A stretch of 64,000 bases of DNA from Alcaligenes sp. SORT26 (GTDB lineage Bacteria; Pseudomonadota; Gammaproteobacteria; Burkholderiales; Burkholderiaceae_B). The stretch lies in contig NZ_CP070975.1 in the NCBI RefSeq assembly GCF_017377875.1, forward strand, positions 1,426,001 through 1,490,000, given 5' to 3'. A program made the translations under genes and the position numbers. Below, one piece after another: positions 9,709-20,483 of the stretch; within the stretch, counting starts at the first letter, position 1; the number at the start of each line of letters is the position of its first letter. Under the pieces are notes generated by a model that worked only from the letters and a program-made list of their open reading frames with translations, was not told the origin of the DNA and ran no database searches.

Positions 9709-11027
9709 GCCTGCACCAATTGTTCAAAAACAGAAAAATACTCGGGGAAGGTCTTGCTGACGCAGGCGGGGTCCAGAATAGTAATCGGCACCGGGCCAAA
9801 ACTGGCTAATGAAAAGCACATGGCAATGCGGTGGTCATCATAGGTCTCAATGCTGGCCGAACGCCATTGATCAGCAACAATAGGATGGACTGTCAGCCAG
9901 TCCGGGCCAGACTCCACGGTCGCACCCAGCTTGCGCAACTCGGCCTGCATGGCATCAATACGATCCGTTTCCTTGACCCGCCAGCTCGCGATATTACGCA
10001 AGGTGCAAGGACCATCGGCGAACATGGCCATGGCAGCGGCAGTCATGGCGGCATCAGGGATGTGATTGAAGTCCAGATCAAAGGCTTTCAGCTTGTCGCC
10101 CTGCGCCACACACAGGCCCGAGACGATCAGCTCATTGGCATGGCGCTCGATACGAGCCCCCATGGCCTCGGCCACATCGGCAAACTGGATATCGCCTTGC
10201 AGGCTTTCTGTTCCCACGCCCTGAATACGCAGTGGGCCACCGCCAATCGCTCCCAGCGCAATGAAGTAAGAGGCAGAGGAAGCATCGCCTTCCACCACAT
10301 ACAAACCGGGGCTGACATAGGCGGCATCAGCCGCTACGGTAAAACTGCTCCACCCATCCCGATCCACCTGCACGCCAAAGCGCGCCATCATGGCCAGGGT
10401 GATTTCAATATAGGGTTGGGAGATCAGCTCCCCTTCCACCTCGATGCGCAAGGGCTGTCCGGTACGGGCGGTCAATAAGGGGGCGGCCATTAACAAGGCC
10501 GTCAGGAACTGACTGGACACCGAGCCTTTTACCGAAACCCGACCTTGATCTGCCTGAGCCAACTCACCAATCGCCAAGGGCGGATAGCCTTCCGCACCCA
10601 GATACTGGACATCGGCACCCAGACTGCGCAAGGCATCTACCAGATCACCGATAGGACGCTCGTGCATACGGGTAATGCCACTCAGATTGAAGCGGCCACC
10701 CATCAGAGCCAAGGCGGCAGTCAGAGAACGAAAGGCCGTACCCGCATTACCCAAGAACAGATCCGCATCGCGATGTGCAAAGGGGGCACCGCCGTCAATC
10801 ACGACCGTACCCTGCCCCAGATCCTGTACCGCCACGCCCATTTGCTGCAAAGCAGCCATCATGACACGCGTGTCATCAGAGTGCAGCAAGCCCTCCAGAC
10901 GCGTTTGCCCTTGAGCCAAGGCGGCTAACAACAGGGCTCGATTGGAAATACTTTTGGACCCTGGCAAGGACAGTTGTCCGCTGGCACGACTGACGGGATT
11001 CAAAACAAGACTGTCGCTCTGGCTCAT
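9705..11027 (-). CDS. aroA: 3-phosphoshikimate 1-carboxyvinyltransferase (EPSP synthase)
   Basis: A 440-residue two-domain enzyme of the shikimate pathway that joins PEP to shikimate-3-phosphate. Seen are the N-terminal phosphate-binding motif [19 protein letters not shown] (23-41), the family motif [10 protein letters not shown] near residue 93 and the C-terminal signature with KETDRIDAM. The GNAGTAxR motif identifies a class I enzyme, which is normally glyphosate-sensitive. The start overlaps the tyrA stop as ATGA. Confidence 0.97.
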   Translation of the reverse strand: MSQSDSLVLNPVSRASGQLSLPGSKSISNRALLLAALAQGQTRLEGLLHSDDTRVMMAALQQMGVAVQDLGQGTVVIDGGAPFAHRDADLFLGNAGTAFRSLTAALALMGGRFNLSGITRMHERPIGDLVDALRSLGADVQYLGAEGYPPLAIGELAQADQGRVSVKGSVSSQFLTALLMAAPLLTARTGQPLRIEVEGELISQPYIEITLAMMARFGVQVDRDGWSSFTVAADAAYVSPGLYVVEGDASSASYFIALGAIGGGPLRIQGVGTESLQGDIQFADVAEAMGARIERHANELIVSGLCVAQGDKLKAFDLDFNHIPDAAMTAAAMAMFADGPCTLRNIASWRVKETDRIDAMQAELRKLGATVESGPDWLTVHPIVADQWRSASIETYDDHRIAMCFSLASFGPVPITILDPACVSKTFPEYFSVFEQLVQA

Positions 11028-11929
11028 TGCAAACCACTCCTACTTGCCCAAAAACGGCGCGCCAAAGCAGCGCGCTCCAAGAATTCGTATAAAGCCTGGC
11101 CGTCCTGATTCTGCAGAGCCTGCTCTGCCTGATCCAAAGCCTGACGTACTTCCTGTAACTGACCTAATACGGCCTCGCGATTGCTCAGGAAAATATCACG
11201 CCACACCTCCGGCGAACCGGCAGCAATACGGGTGAAATCCCGAAAGCCCGTCCCCGCCAAGGCGAAGCGTTGATCCGAGTTCGCACTGGAGGCCACCTGC
11301 CACATAAAGACCGAGGATAGAAAATGCGGCACATGGCTGACCGAGGCCAGCACTTCATCGTGGGTCGCCGGGTCCATCAACATGACCCGCGCCCCGCAGG
11401 CTTCCCACACGGCAATCAAGCGTTCGCGCGCGCTGGCGCTGTTTTCTTCCAGGGGAGTCAAAATGACATTGCGGCCATCATAGAGATCGGCACGCGCCGC
11501 TTCTGGCCCTACTGTTTCCGCACCCGCAATGGGGTGGCCGGGAACAAACTGGCCGATACGATCACCCAGCGCGTCACGCGCCACACTGACCACATCCACT
11601 TTAGTGCTGCCGGCATCGCTGATCAGAGTGTCGTCGCGCAGATGGGGACGTAAAGTTTTCAGTGCCGAAGCCATTGCGCCAATAGGCGTAGCCAGCACAA
11701 TCAGGTCTGCTTGTTGGGCAGCTTGTTCAAGCGTGGCGACCTCGTCGATCAGGCCCAGCTCCTGGGCGCGTCGCAGGCTTTTTAGCTGGCGACCTACACC
11801 CAGCACTTTCCCTACAGCCCCAAAGCGCTTGAGCGCCAAAGCCAAAGAGCCGCCAATCAAACCGACTCCGACGACCGCCAGCACCGGAACCAAAGGCGGC
11901 GGCGCCATAGTTTCTGATGACGCTATCAT
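11024..11929 (-). CDS. tyrA: Prephenate dehydrogenase
   Basis: A 301-residue NAD(P)-dependent dehydrogenase of the TyrA family, turning prephenate into 4-hydroxyphenylpyruvate for tyrosine. The Rossmann motif is VGVGLIGGSLALALKR (about 20-35), and the substrate region FVPGHPIAGAETVGPEAA contains the family histidine. There is no fused chorismate mutase, which pheA supplies. A terminator lies between pheA and tyrA, so tyrA-aroA-cmk probably has its own promoter in the 173-base gap upstream. Confidence 0.95.
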   Translation of the reverse strand: MIASSETMAPPPLVPVLAVVGVGLIGGSLALALKRFGAVGKVLGVGRQLKSLRRAQELGLIDEVATLEQAAQQADLIVLATPIGAMASALKTLRPHLRDDTLISDAGSTKVDVVSVARDALGDRIGQFVPGHPIAGAETVGPEAARADLYDGRNVILTPLEENSASARERLIAVWEACGARVMLMDPATHDEVLASVSHVPHFLSSVFMWQVASSANSDQRFALAGTGFRDFTRIAAGSPEVWRDIFLSNREAVLGQLQEVRQALDQAEQALQNQDGQALYEFLERAALARRFWASRSGLQ

Positions 11930-12034
11930 GATTAATTCCGTTCCCTCTCAGGCCGTCCATGCTTGGCGTATTGCGTGAAATATCGCTAGCAAAACCGGGA
12001 TATTGATGCAGACTTTGCCTTGCTGTCGCGTGAA

Positions 12035-12092
12035 CTCAGGCAAAAGGCCTTGAGGGGGAAAAGCGAAACCTTCCCCACTCAGGCCTTTCTTG
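12035..12092 (-). terminator. Rho-independent terminator after pheA
   Basis: Long GC-rich hairpin: AAAGGCCT...GGGGAA paired with TTCCCC...AAGGCCTTTT, loop GTTTCGC-like, about 12041-12090. Reading leftward the second arm ends in TTTTG. It starts about ten bases after the pheA stop and separates the gyrA-serC-pheA unit from tyrA-aroA-cmk. Confidence 0.8.
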
Positions 12093-12102
12093 TTTCTGAT
12101 GC

Positions 12103-13194
12103 TTAAAAGTCGTTTACGGGGTAAGAACCCAGAATCTTGAAAAAGGCGACTTGTTTCTTCAACTCGCTCAAGGCGGCTGCCATGGCAGGCTCGTCACGAT
12201 GACCGATCAGGTCAACGTAGAAATAATATTCCCACTGCCCGGTACGGGCTGGACGGGATTCCAGACGAGTCATGGACACACCATGCACCGCCAGGGGAGA
12301 CAGCATGTCATAGACTGCACCGGCCCGGTTGGGCACGGCCAGAATAATGCTGGTTTTGTCATTGCCGCTAGGCAGGGACTCGACATTGCCGATGGCCAAG
12401 AAACGGGTGCGGTTATGCGGATCGTCCTGAATACCGGCTTCCACCACGCCCAGATTCCAGGCAGTGATGGCGGTATTGCCAGCAATCGCCGCCACGCTAG
12501 GATCAGAGGCCGCCAGGCGGGCCGCTTCCGCATTGCTGGAAGCCGCTTCACGCGAAAGCTGAGGGTAATGCTTTTGCAGCCAGTTCTGACACTGCGCCAA
12601 AGCTTGAGGATGGGCCATCACACGGGTGATGCCTTCCATCGTGCCGGACTGGGTCAGCAGATTGTGGTGTACGCGGATGGATCGCTCACCCAAAACGCGC
12701 AAGGGCGAGTTCAGCAGCAAATCCAGCGTGCGGTTCACAGCACCTTCAGTCGAGTTTTCGACCGGCACCATGCCGACCTCAGCCTGACCCACTTCAACGC
12801 TGCGAAAAACCTCGTCAAAGGAATCGCATTGCAGGCCATCCAGAGCATGGCCGAAATGCTCGTACGCGGCCTGCTCGGAGAAAGAGCCTTGTGGGCCCAG
12901 GTAAGCCACGCGCAACACGCTTTCCAAACCGCGGCAGGCAGAAATAATCTGACCCCAGACGGCTTCCACCGCTGCCGGAGTAAACGGGCCATCATTTTCA
13001 GACTGCAAACGACGCACAATACGTGCCTCGCGCTCGGGCTTGAGGATGACTTCCTCGGTATTGAAGTCCTGCTTGATCTTGCCTACTTCCAAAGCCGCAC
13101 GAGCACGCTCGTTGAGCAGCTCCAGTATCTGGCGATCCAGCTCATCAATACGATTGCGCCAAGGGAGCAGGCGCTCAGTTAAGGTATTAGCCAT
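12103..13194 (-). CDS. pheA: Bifunctional chorismate mutase/prephenate dehydratase (P-protein)
   Basis: A 363-residue fusion that makes prephenate from chorismate and dehydrates it to phenylpyruvate. Domains in order: AroQ chorismate mutase (about 10-90, [19 protein letters not shown]), prephenate dehydratase (about 95-275, with [13 protein letters not shown] and [15 protein letters not shown]), and a regulatory ACT domain (about 285-360, [20 protein letters not shown], the Phe-binding region including the ESRPAR motif). The ATG at 13194 is preferred over an upstream TTG at 13206; either overlaps the serC 3' end, so translation is coupled to serC. Confidence 0.96.
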   Translation of the reverse strand: MANTLTERLLPWRNRIDELDRQILELLNERARAALEVGKIKQDFNTEEVILKPEREARIVRRLQSENDGPFTPAAVEAVWGQIISACRGLESVLRVAYLGPQGSFSEQAAYEHFGHALDGLQCDSFDEVFRSVEVGQAEVGMVPVENSTEGAVNRTLDLLLNSPLRVLGERSIRVHHNLLTQSGTMEGITRVMAHPQALAQCQNWLQKHYPQLSREAASSNAEAARLAASDPSVAAIAGNTAITAWNLGVVEAGIQDDPHNRTRFLAIGNVESLPSGNDKTSIILAVPNRAGAVYDMLSPLAVHGVSMTRLESRPARTGQWEYYFYVDLIGHRDEPAMAAALSELKKQVAFFKILGSYPVNDF

Positions 13195-14296
13195 TCCGTC
13201 GTTCAAAATCAGTCATGAAATCGATAAGTGCCTGCACACCCTCCAGCGGCATGGCGTTATAGATCGAAGCGCGCATACCGCCCACGCTCTTGTGCCCTTT
13301 CAGGGAGGTCAAACCTGCTGCCGTGGCCTGTTCCAGGAACAAGGCATCCAAGGACTGGTCACGCAAGAGGAACGGTACGTTCATGCGCGAGCGGTAGGCC
13401 GGGTGCACGGTATTGGTGTAGAACTCCGAGGAATCCAGATAGCCGTACAAGGCCTGCGCCTTGGCCGCATCACGCGCCTGCATTGCCGCCACACCACCTT
13501 GACGCTCCAGCCACTTGAACATCAGGCCAGCCATGTAGATCGAGTAGGTCGGCGGCGTGTTGAACATGGACTGCTGCTTTTCAATGTTGGCGTAGTTGAA
13601 CGCCGACGGGCACAAGTCCATAGCGTGCCCCAGCAAGTCCTTGCGGATCATCATCAAGGCGATACCGGACATGCCTGCGTTCTTCTGCGCCCCAGCGTAA
13701 GCCACGGACACACGCGAGAAATCAATCGGGCAGGACAGGATGTTGGAGGATACGTCCGCAACCACGGGAACATCCAGCTTGGGAATATCGTTGAACTCTA
13801 CGCCGCCAATCGTTTCATTGGTGCAGACATGCAGGTAAGCCGCATCCGGGCGCACATCCCATTGGGAGGGCTCGGGAAACCAGGTCCAGGGCGCCCACTC
13901 TTTGCCCTGATCCTGCCAAGCCTGACCACTGGTACCGGCGACGTGAATGTCGCCGTAGCGCTGAGCCTCTTCGCAGGACTTGACCGACCAACTGCCCGAA
14001 AGCACGTAGTCGGCCTTGCCGCTGCCATTGCGCTGAATCAGGTTCAAAGGCAGCAGGCCGTTCTGGCCCTGTGCCCCACCCTGAACAAACAGCACGGCAA
14101 AGTCGTCCGGCACAGACAGCAGGCTGCGCAAATCGGCTTCCGCCTCATCACGCACACCCATATAGTCTTTGCTACGGTGGCTCATTTCCATGATGGACAT
14201 GCCAGTGCCGTGCCAATTGGTCATTTCAGCAGCGGCTTGTTCCAGCACTTCCAACGGCAGCATCGACGGGCCTGCCGAAAAATTCCATACACGCAT
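13187..14296 (-). CDS. serC: Phosphoserine aminotransferase
   Basis: A 369-residue class V PLP aminotransferase for serine (and PLP) synthesis, exchanging 3-phosphohydroxypyruvate and phosphoserine. It opens with the family hallmark [11 protein letters not shown], has the cofactor segment [16 protein letters not shown] and the Schiff-base Lys in YAGAQKNAG. The start codon shares one base with the gyrA stop (TAATG), so it is coupled to gyrA translation. gyrA-serC-pheA is a usual order in Bordetella-like genomes (established knowledge). Confidence 0.97.
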   Translation of the reverse strand: MRVWNFSAGPSMLPLEVLEQAAAEMTNWHGTGMSIMEMSHRSKDYMGVRDEAEADLRSLLSVPDDFAVLFVQGGAQGQNGLLPLNLIQRNGSGKADYVLSGSWSVKSCEEAQRYGDIHVAGTSGQAWQDQGKEWAPWTWFPEPSQWDVRPDAAYLHVCTNETIGGVEFNDIPKLDVPVVADVSSNILSCPIDFSRVSVAYAGAQKNAGMSGIALMMIRKDLLGHAMDLCPSAFNYANIEKQQSMFNTPPTYSIYMAGLMFKWLERQGGVAAMQARDAAKAQALYGYLDSSEFYTNTVHPAYRSRMNVPFLLRDQSLDALFLEQATAAGLTSLKGHKSVGGMRASIYNAMPLEGVQALIDFMTDFERRNG

Positions 14297-16980
14297 TACT
14301 CGTTTTCCTCGCCGGAAGGGTCCGCCTGGTCTTGGGCGGAATCAGTTTGATTGTCCTGCTCAAGACTTTCTGGCGCTTGACCGTCTTCGGCCAGCTCGGC
14401 ATCGACCTCGTCGTCGGTCTCTACCACGCGGTACACACCAGAGAGTTCGCTGTCGTCATCCACGCTGATCAAGGTAACGCCTTGCGTTGCACGGCCCATC
14501 TCGCGGATTTCAGCCACGCGAGTACGGACCAGCACACCGGCATTGGTGATCAGCATGATTTCGTCGGTTTCACGGACCAGCACAGCCCCCACCACCTTGC
14601 CGTTACGGGCAGAGGTCTGGATGGCAATCATGCCCTTGGTACCGCGACCGTGACGCGTGTATTCGCCAATCGGGGTACGTTTGCCGAAACCGTTCTCGGT
14701 CGCGGTCAGCACGGATTGGGTTTCGTCTTCAGCCACCAGCAAGGCGATCACGGACTGACCATCTTCAAGCGTCATGCCACGCACACCACGGGCTGCACGG
14801 CCCATTGGACGTACATCACCTTCGTCAAAGCGCACGGCCTTGCCCGCATCCGAGAACAACATGACGTCGTGCACACCATCGGTTAGCTGAGCACCGATCA
14901 GGTAGTCGCCCTCGTCCAGGCCCACGGCGATAATGCCGGCCTTGCGGGGGTTGGAGAAGTCGGACAGCGGGGTCTTTTTAACCGTACCGCGCGAGGTCGC
15001 CATGAACACGAACTGATCTTCGCTGAATTCCTTGACGGACAGCACCACGTTGATCTTCTCGCCATCTTCCAGAGGGAACATATTGACGATAGGACGGCCA
15101 CGCGAGTTGCGCGAGCCTTGTGGCACTTCCCAGACCTTGAGCCAGTACACACGGCCACGGTTCGAGAAGCACAGCAGGTAATCGTGCGTGTTGGCAATGA
15201 ACAGCTTGTCGATCCAGTCGTCCTCTTTCATGGCGGTGGCTTGTTTGCCACGGCCACCACGACGCTGGGCACGGTACTCGGACAGCGGCTGGCTCTTGAT
15301 GTAGCCGGTATGCGAGAGCGTCACCACCATATCCATGGGGGTGATCAAGTCTTCAGTATCCAGCTCGGTAGCGTTGTGCTCGATTTGCGAGCGACGCAGA
15401 TCCTTGCCTGTGGCCGAGAATTCGTCGCGCACAGCGATCAGTTCATCACCAATAATGGCGGATACACGCGACGGACTGGACAGAATGTCCAGCAAGTCAG
15501 CAATCTTGTCCATGACCTCGCGGTACTCCTGAACAATCTTGTCCTGCTCCAGGCCAGTCAAGCGCTGCAAGCGCATGTTCAGGATTTCCTGAGCCTGCAC
15601 TTCGCTCAAACGGTACAGACCTTCCGAGCTCATGCCGAACTCGGAGCCCAGATCATCAGGACGGTATGCGTCGCGCCCACCCACAATGGCGCTGGTGTCA
15701 GCACGAGCCAACATCTCGCGCACCAGACCGGAATCCCAGGAACGAGCCATCAGCTCGACGCGGGCAACCGGTGGAGTAGGAGCGGCTTTGATGATTTCGA
15801 TGAACTCATCAATATTGGCCAGGGCTACAGCCAGACCTTCCAGCACATGACCACGCTCGCGCGCTTTACGCAGTTGGAATACGGTACGGCGTGTCACCAC
15901 TTCGCGGCGGTGGCTCAGGAAGTAATCCACCAACTGTTTCAGGTTGAGCAAACGGGGCTGGCCATCGACCAGTGCCACCATGTTCATCCCGAAGGTTTCT
16001 TGCAGTTGCGTGTTCTTGTAGAGGTTGTTCAGAACAACTTCAGGCACTTCGCCGCGCTTCAGTTCAATGACCAAACGCATGCCGTCCTTGTCGGACTCGT
16101 CGCGGATATCGGAGATACCCTCGATGCGCTTTTCGTTGACCAGCTCGGCAATACGCTCTTGCAGCGACTTCTTGTTGACCTGGTAAGGAATGGCGTCGAC
16201 CACGATGGCCTGACGATTGCCCTTTTCCATGTCCTCAAAGTGCGTACTGGCGCGCATGATGACGCGACCACGACCCGTACGATAGCCTTCGCGCACACCG
16301 GACATGCCGTAAATAATGGCGCCGGTCGGAAAGTCAGGGGCCGGGATGTATTCAATCAGTTCATCAACCGTGCACTCGGGGTGGCTCAGGCAGTACAGAC
16401 AGCCGTTGACCACTTCAGCCAGGTTATGCGGCGGAATATTGGTTGCCATACCCACGGCAATACCCGAGCTGCCGTTGACCAGCAGGTTAGGCAGGCGCGA
16501 GGGCAACAGGGCCGGTTCTTTTTCGCTGCCATCATAGTTAGGCACGAAATCCACGGTTTCCTGGTCGATATCGGCCAGCAACTCGTGGGCGATCTTGGCC
16601 AGACGGATTTCGGTGTAACGCATGGCAGCGGCGTTATCCCCGTCGATGGAACCAAAGTTACCTTGTCCGTCGACCAGGGTGTAGCGCATGGAAAAGTCCT
16701 GCGCCAGACGCACGATGGTGTCGTAGACGGCAGAGTCACCATGAGGGTGGTACTTACCGATCACATCACCGACGATACGAGCCGACTTCTTATAGGCACG
16801 ATTCCAGTCGTTATTGAGTTCATGCATGGCGAACAAGACACGGCGATGCACGGGCTTCAAACCATCTCGCACGTCGGGAAGAGCACGGCCCACAATCACG
16901 CTCATGGCGTAATCGAGGTAGCTGCGGCGCATCTCCTCTTCAAGCGAAACGGGAAGCGTCTCCTTGGCAAAGGAATCCAT
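14296..16980 (-). CDS. gyrA: DNA gyrase subunit A
   Basis: An 894-residue type IIA topoisomerase subunit. The catalytic Tyr is Tyr122 (AAMRYTE), the quinolone-resistance region reads [11 protein letters not shown] with Ser83 and Asp87 in E. coli numbering, both the susceptible residues. The GyrA box QRRGGRGK sits in the C-terminal beta-pinwheel domain (about 540 on), which wraps DNA and permits supercoiling, so this is gyrase and not topoisomerase IV. The acidic tail ([14 protein letters not shown]...) is typical. It is the first gene of the leftward block; the promoter lies in the 439-base gap shared with ompA. Confidence 0.98.
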   Translation of the reverse strand: MDSFAKETLPVSLEEEMRRSYLDYAMSVIVGRALPDVRDGLKPVHRRVLFAMHELNNDWNRAYKKSARIVGDVIGKYHPHGDSAVYDTIVRLAQDFSMRYTLVDGQGNFGSIDGDNAAAMRYTEIRLAKIAHELLADIDQETVDFVPNYDGSEKEPALLPSRLPNLLVNGSSGIAVGMATNIPPHNLAEVVNGCLYCLSHPECTVDELIEYIPAPDFPTGAIIYGMSGVREGYRTGRGRVIMRASTHFEDMEKGNRQAIVVDAIPYQVNKKSLQERIAELVNEKRIEGISDIRDESDKDGMRLVIELKRGEVPEVVLNNLYKNTQLQETFGMNMVALVDGQPRLLNLKQLVDYFLSHRREVVTRRTVFQLRKARERGHVLEGLAVALANIDEFIEIIKAAPTPPVARVELMARSWDSGLVREMLARADTSAIVGGRDAYRPDDLGSEFGMSSEGLYRLSEVQAQEILNMRLQRLTGLEQDKIVQEYREVMDKIADLLDILSSPSRVSAIIGDELIAVRDEFSATGKDLRRSQIEHNATELDTEDLITPMDMVVTLSHTGYIKSQPLSEYRAQRRGGRGKQATAMKEDDWIDKLFIANTHDYLLCFSNRGRVYWLKVWEVPQGSRNSRGRPIVNMFPLEDGEKINVVLSVKEFSEDQFVFMATSRGTVKKTPLSDFSNPRKAGIIAVGLDEGDYLIGAQLTDGVHDVMLFSDAGKAVRFDEGDVRPMGRAARGVRGMTLEDGQSVIALLVAEDETQSVLTATENGFGKRTPIGEYTRHGRGTKGMIAIQTSARNGKVVGAVLVRETDEIMLITNAGVLVRTRVAEIREMGRATQGVTLISVDDDSELSGVYRVVETDDEVDAELAEDGQAPESLEQDNQTDSAQDQADPSGEENE

Positions 16981-17419
16981 AGGTCAATTCTTTATAGATA
17001 TGGGTTAAGCAGTAAGCCAGCCGTAAACGGACAAGAGGAAATTCTAGCACTTTCACATAGAGGGACGCAGCGTCGGGCAACGACAAGGCGGACGATGTGC
17101 AAGTGAAACAGCAGATTCACCAAAAATCTGTCGTCCACTAATCGTATCGATCATCGATCCAGTAAGCTGCCCCACCCTCAGCCTGTTGTCTAAAACCAAC
17201 AATAAAAGGAAAGAACAAGGCTAATTCCACGCATCTTCACGAATCGTTCCCCGTCCCCCTCACGCATGTGGCCGAAATGTCTTAAGATTCGACCTAACAC
17301 GCATGAAACCCAGCGCAAGCAGTCTTTAATCCGTTCAAGGGATTGCTATACTGGTTCCGTTAATCAGCGGCAGGGGTTCGCTGCGGTCACTTAACAGCAT
17401 CAGCTCAACGAGGAGAAAT
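16981..17419. other. Intergenic region between divergent gyrA and ompA
   Basis: 439 bases without a gene. It must hold the leftward gyrA promoter and the rightward ompA promoter. Apart from the ompA promoter listed separately, I see a short hairpin (CAGATT...AATCTG near 17112-17130) and a repeated ATCGAT motif near 17144-17157. No small open frame with a convincing ribosome binding site was found. Confidence 0.6.
17324..17352 (+). promoter_or_regulatory. Predicted sigma-70 promoter of ompA
   Basis: A good -10 box TATACT (17347-17352) with a weak -35 CTTTAA (17324-17329) at 17 bases. It would give a leader of about 60 bases ending in the strong ribosome binding site GAGGAG ahead of the ompA ATG. 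Confidence 0.5.
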
Positions 17420-18016
17420 ATGAACAAACCCTCCAAAATCGCACTTGTACTCGCCATTGCCGCCGCATCGGCCACCAGTGCAGTTTCCGCACAAGAGTCC
17501 GGCGAAGTTAACAACTGGCGCAATCCGTTTGGCGACGTTTGGAAAAACGGCACCAACGAACTGTGCTGGCGTAACAACTTCTGGACACCTGCTACAGGTA
17601 TTCCAGGTTGTGACGGCGTGCCCGTTGCTCAAGCCCCCGAAGCTCCTGTCGTCGCTCCTACTGTCACTAAAGTGACTTTGAACGCTGACACTTTCTTCGA
17701 CTTCGACAAAGCCACCATCAAGCCAGAAGGCCGCCAGGTTCTGGATCAAGTAGCTGACACTGTTCAGTCTATCGATCTGGAAACTCTGATCGCTACCGGT
17801 CACACTGACTCGATCGGCGCTGAAGCTTACAACCAGAAGCTGTCCGAGCGTCGCGCCAATGCTGTTAAAGCATACTTGGTCAACAAGGGCGTATCCGCTG
17901 ACCGTATCTACACCGAAGGCAAGGGCGAAGCTCAGCCAGTGGCGTCCAACAAGACCCGCGAAGGCCGTGCCCAGAACCGTCGCGTAGAAATCGAAATCGT
18001 GGGCAACCGCAAGTAA
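17420..18016 (+). CDS. ompA: OmpA family outer membrane protein
   Basis: A 198-residue exported protein: signal peptide of about 24 residues (cut after SAVSA), a short N-terminal region with two cysteines (WRNPFGDVWKNGTNELCWRN and PGCDG), a Pro/Val linker and a C-terminal OmpA peptidoglycan-binding domain (about 90-195) with FFDFDKATIKPEG, TGHTDSIGAEAYNQKLSERRA and the closing RRVEIEI. The eight-stranded barrel of enteric OmpA is missing, as is normal for the Bordetella-type OmpA. It tethers outer membrane to cell wall. Strong ribosome binding site (GAGGAG) and biased codons suggest high expression. Confidence 0.93.
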   Translation: MNKPSKIALVLAIAAASATSAVSAQESGEVNNWRNPFGDVWKNGTNELCWRNNFWTPATGIPGCDGVPVAQAPEAPVVAPTVTKVTLNADTFFDFDKATIKPEGRQVLDQVADTVQSIDLETLIATGHTDSIGAEAYNQKLSERRANAVKAYLVNKGVSADRIYTEGKGEAQPVASNKTREGRAQNRRVEIEIVGNRK

Positions 18017-18055
18017 TTCTTGCCGCATCACGTATTTCTGTAGCTAAGGCTACAA

Positions 18056-18090
18056 TTAAGGCTCCGCTTTTGCGGGGCCTTAATTTTTTT
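18056..18090 (+). terminator. Rho-independent terminator after ompA
   Basis: Stem AAGGCTCCGC / GCGGGGCCTT with loop TTTT, followed by AATTTTTTT. It sits ten bases before the ubiG ATG, so it either ends most ompA transcription or attenuates read-through into ubiG-gph. Confidence 0.85.
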
Positions 18091-18099
18091 GGATGAGCC

Positions 18100-18822
18100 A
18101 TGACTGCTTCCACCGCCACTAACGTCAATGTCGATCCTGCAGAGATCGATAAATTCAGCGCACTGGCTTCCCGCTGGTGGGACCCAGACAGCGAATTCAA
18201 ACCGCTGCACGCTATCAACCCTTTGCGTCTGGACTGGATTCTGTCCTACACCGGCTCCCTGGCGGGCAAGCAGGTACTGGACGTAGGTTGTGGTGGCGGG
18301 ATTTTGTCGGAAAGCCTGGCTCAAGCGGGTGCTGAAGTCACTGGCATTGATCTGGCTGAGCGCTCCTTGAAAATTGCCCGTTTGCACAGCCTGGAGTCGG
18401 GCGTGCCGGTCAAATACGAGATGGTCAGCGCCGAAGACATGGCCGATCAGCATCCTGGCCGTTTTGATGTGGTCACTTGCATGGAAATGCTGGAACACGT
18501 CCCGGACCCGGGCTCCATCATTCAAGCCTGCTCCAAACTGGTTAAACCCGGTGGCTGGGTCTTTTTCTCGACCCTGAACCGCAATCCCAAATCTTTCTTG
18601 TTTGCCATTGTCGGTGCCGAGTATCTCTTGCGCCTGATCCCCAAGGGCACGCACAGCTATGAAGGCTTCATCAAACCCAGCGAGCTGATTTCCTCAGCCC
18701 GTCGCAGTGGTCTGGATGCACTGGCTTTGAAAGGCCTGGAATACAACCCGATTACCGAGCACTATCGCCTGTCCGGCGACACCTCCGTCAACTACCTGCT
18801 GGCCAGCCGCCGCCAAAGCTAA
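18100..18822 (+). CDS. ubiG: Ubiquinone biosynthesis O-methyltransferase
   Basis: A 240-residue SAM-dependent class I methyltransferase performing both O-methylations of ubiquinone synthesis. Motif I is [16 protein letters not shown] (about 60-75), followed by [13 protein letters not shown] and the family segment [13 protein letters not shown]. The N-terminal [16 protein letters not shown] is characteristic of UbiG. Length is normal. It is followed by gph after six bases, a common pairing in beta- and gammaproteobacteria. Confidence 0.96.
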   Translation: MTASTATNVNVDPAEIDKFSALASRWWDPDSEFKPLHAINPLRLDWILSYTGSLAGKQVLDVGCGGGILSESLAQAGAEVTGIDLAERSLKIARLHSLESGVPVKYEMVSAEDMADQHPGRFDVVTCMEMLEHVPDPGSIIQACSKLVKPGGWVFFSTLNRNPKSFLFAIVGAEYLLRLIPKGTHSYEGFIKPSELISSARRSGLDALALKGLEYNPITEHYRLSGDTSVNYLLASRRQS

Positions 18823-18828
18823 GCCCTC

Positions 18829-19524
18829 ATGAATAAACTGGTTCTATTCGATTTTGACGGCACTCTGGCCGACTCCGCCCCGGATCTGGCCGCTACCGCC
18901 AATCGCATGCGTCAGGCCCGTGGCCTGCCCGATCTGCCCTACGAAGCCTTGCGTCCTTACGCCTCTCATGGTGCTCGGGGCCTGATCAAGGTGGCCTTGG
19001 ATATCAACACCGACCACCCCGAATACGCACAACTGCGCACGCATTTCCTGCAGGACTACAACGATCACATGACCGAGTTGACCCATTTGTTTGAAGGCGT
19101 GGCTCCCATGCTCAAACAACTGGAACAAGCAGGCTATACCTGGGGCATTGTGACCAACAAGTTGGAATATCTGGCTCTGCCACTGATTCGTCACCTGGGT
19201 CTGGAAGCGGGCTGTGCCGTCACGGTGGGCGGCGATACGACGCCTCATACCAAGCCTCACCCGGCGCCCCTGCTGCATGCGGCCCAGCAAACAGGTTTTG
19301 ATCCTAAGGATTGCCTGTACGTCGGTGACGACCTGCGTGATATTCAGGCAGGCCAGGCAGCCGGTATGGCCACCATGATTGCCGCCTACGGCTATTGTGC
19401 ACAAGACGATAGCCTGAGCACGTGGCAGGCTGACCTGACCGTGCACCACGCCGATGATATCTGGGAAGGCGTACAGCGCTGGGCGAACGACCAACTGTCC
19501 CGCCCTTCCCCACTGGCCTGCTAA
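18829..19524 (+). CDS. gph: Phosphoglycolate phosphatase
   Basis: A 231-residue HAD-superfamily phosphatase. Motif I is FDFDGTLADSAPDL (nucleophile Asp8, acid/base Asp10), motif II is the VTNK segment, motif III has the KPHPAP lysine, and motif IV is YVGDDLRDIQAG. The alpha-helical cap between motifs I and II marks subfamily IA. Its job is to remove 2-phosphoglycolate formed from damaged DNA ends. It lies six bases after ubiG and is convergent with a LysR gene seven bases away. Confidence 0.93.
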   Translation: MNKLVLFDFDGTLADSAPDLAATANRMRQARGLPDLPYEALRPYASHGARGLIKVALDINTDHPEYAQLRTHFLQDYNDHMTELTHLFEGVAPMLKQLEQAGYTWGIVTNKLEYLALPLIRHLGLEAGCAVTVGGDTTPHTKPHPAPLLHAAQQTGFDPKDCLYVGDDLRDIQAGQAAGMATMIAAYGYCAQDDSLSTWQADLTVHHADDIWEGVQRWANDQLSRPSPLAC

Positions 19525-19530
19525 ATCGGC

Positions 19531-20397
19531 TTAAGGCAGCAGCTCCGACAGGCGCTGCTGCATCCACACCGCCGCCGGGGGCAAAGACTGCCCCTGCCGC
19601 CACAGCATACGCACGGGCAAAGGTGGCAACACCATCTCCTGGCAATGCAACTGCGCCAGCTTATTGCGCAAGTTTTCATACTCCGCAATATTCAGCGGCA
19701 AAATTGCCCAGCCCATACCATCAGCCACCATATCGGCAATTACATAAAAACTATCTGAGCGCCACACACTGGGGCTGACGACGGTTTGCTCCATCCCCTC
19801 GATATGAATCAGCAACTGCCTGTGCGCGGTCAACTCCTTACGGCTGACTTGATCCTGGCTGGCCAGTAGATGCGTACGCGCAACACAAATCGCCTGAGGC
19901 ACGGCACCGATATAGCTTTGCGCAAACGAAGTCGTATCAGCACCCCGATCAAACTGAAAAGCCACATCCGAGCGACCATCGCTGACGTAATCCATCACCT
20001 CGGATGCCGTTCCATTCCAGATCGTCAATTCCAGAGCAGGCCAGCGTAGAGCCAGTTCTTTGAGCAGCAGACGTAGCGGCTCTTGGGGCAGGGCCTCATC
20101 CAGACTGATTTCCAATCGCGCCGACTGCCCCTGCGACAGATCCAATGCCCGGCGATTGAGCACATCCACCTGACGCAATAAAGCCTTGGCCTCCAGCAGC
20201 ATGATTTCTCCCGATACTGTCAGACTCAAGCTGCGACGCGAGCGATCAAACAGCTCCAGGTTCAGGTCGGCTTCCAATAAGGCAATAGAGGTGCTGACCG
20301 CAGACTGCACCTTGCCCAGATCTTTGGCAGCCTGAGTCATGGTGCCGGTTTCCGCCACGGCCACGAAATGTCGAATACGTTCTAGTGTCCAATCCAT
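19531..20397 (-). CDS. LysR family transcriptional regulator
   Basis: A 288-residue LysR-type regulator: winged HTH at residues 1-60 (LERIRHFVAVAETGTMTQAAKDLGKVQSAVSTSIALLEADL) followed by a periplasmic-binding-like effector domain (about 90-288). It is transcribed away from the MFS exporter gene to its right with an 86-base gap, the usual layout for a LysR regulator and its target. The effector is unknown. Confidence 0.9.
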   Translation of the reverse strand: MDWTLERIRHFVAVAETGTMTQAAKDLGKVQSAVSTSIALLEADLNLELFDRSRRSLSLTVSGEIMLLEAKALLRQVDVLNRRALDLSQGQSARLEISLDEALPQEPLRLLLKELALRWPALELTIWNGTASEVMDYVSDGRSDVAFQFDRGADTTSFAQSYIGAVPQAICVARTHLLASQDQVSRKELTAHRQLLIHIEGMEQTVVSPSVWRSDSFYVIADMVADGMGWAILPLNIAEYENLRNKLAQLHCQEMVLPPLPVRMLWRQGQSLPPAAVWMQQRLSELLP

Positions 20398-20483
20398 ACA
20401 TCTATTTTAGAGATGCTAATTAACTTTGTCTGTTGATATTATTGATAGATCATAAGGGCTTTTCCCTACCCCTCTGGTTTTAT

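Noticed and set aside
16719-16741. Quinolone-resistance change in gyrA
   Set aside because: Ser83 and Asp87 are both the wild-type residues.
15118-17106. 662-codon open frame on the + strand opposite gyrA
   Set aside because: Antisense shadow of gyrA; His/Gln-rich text without domains.
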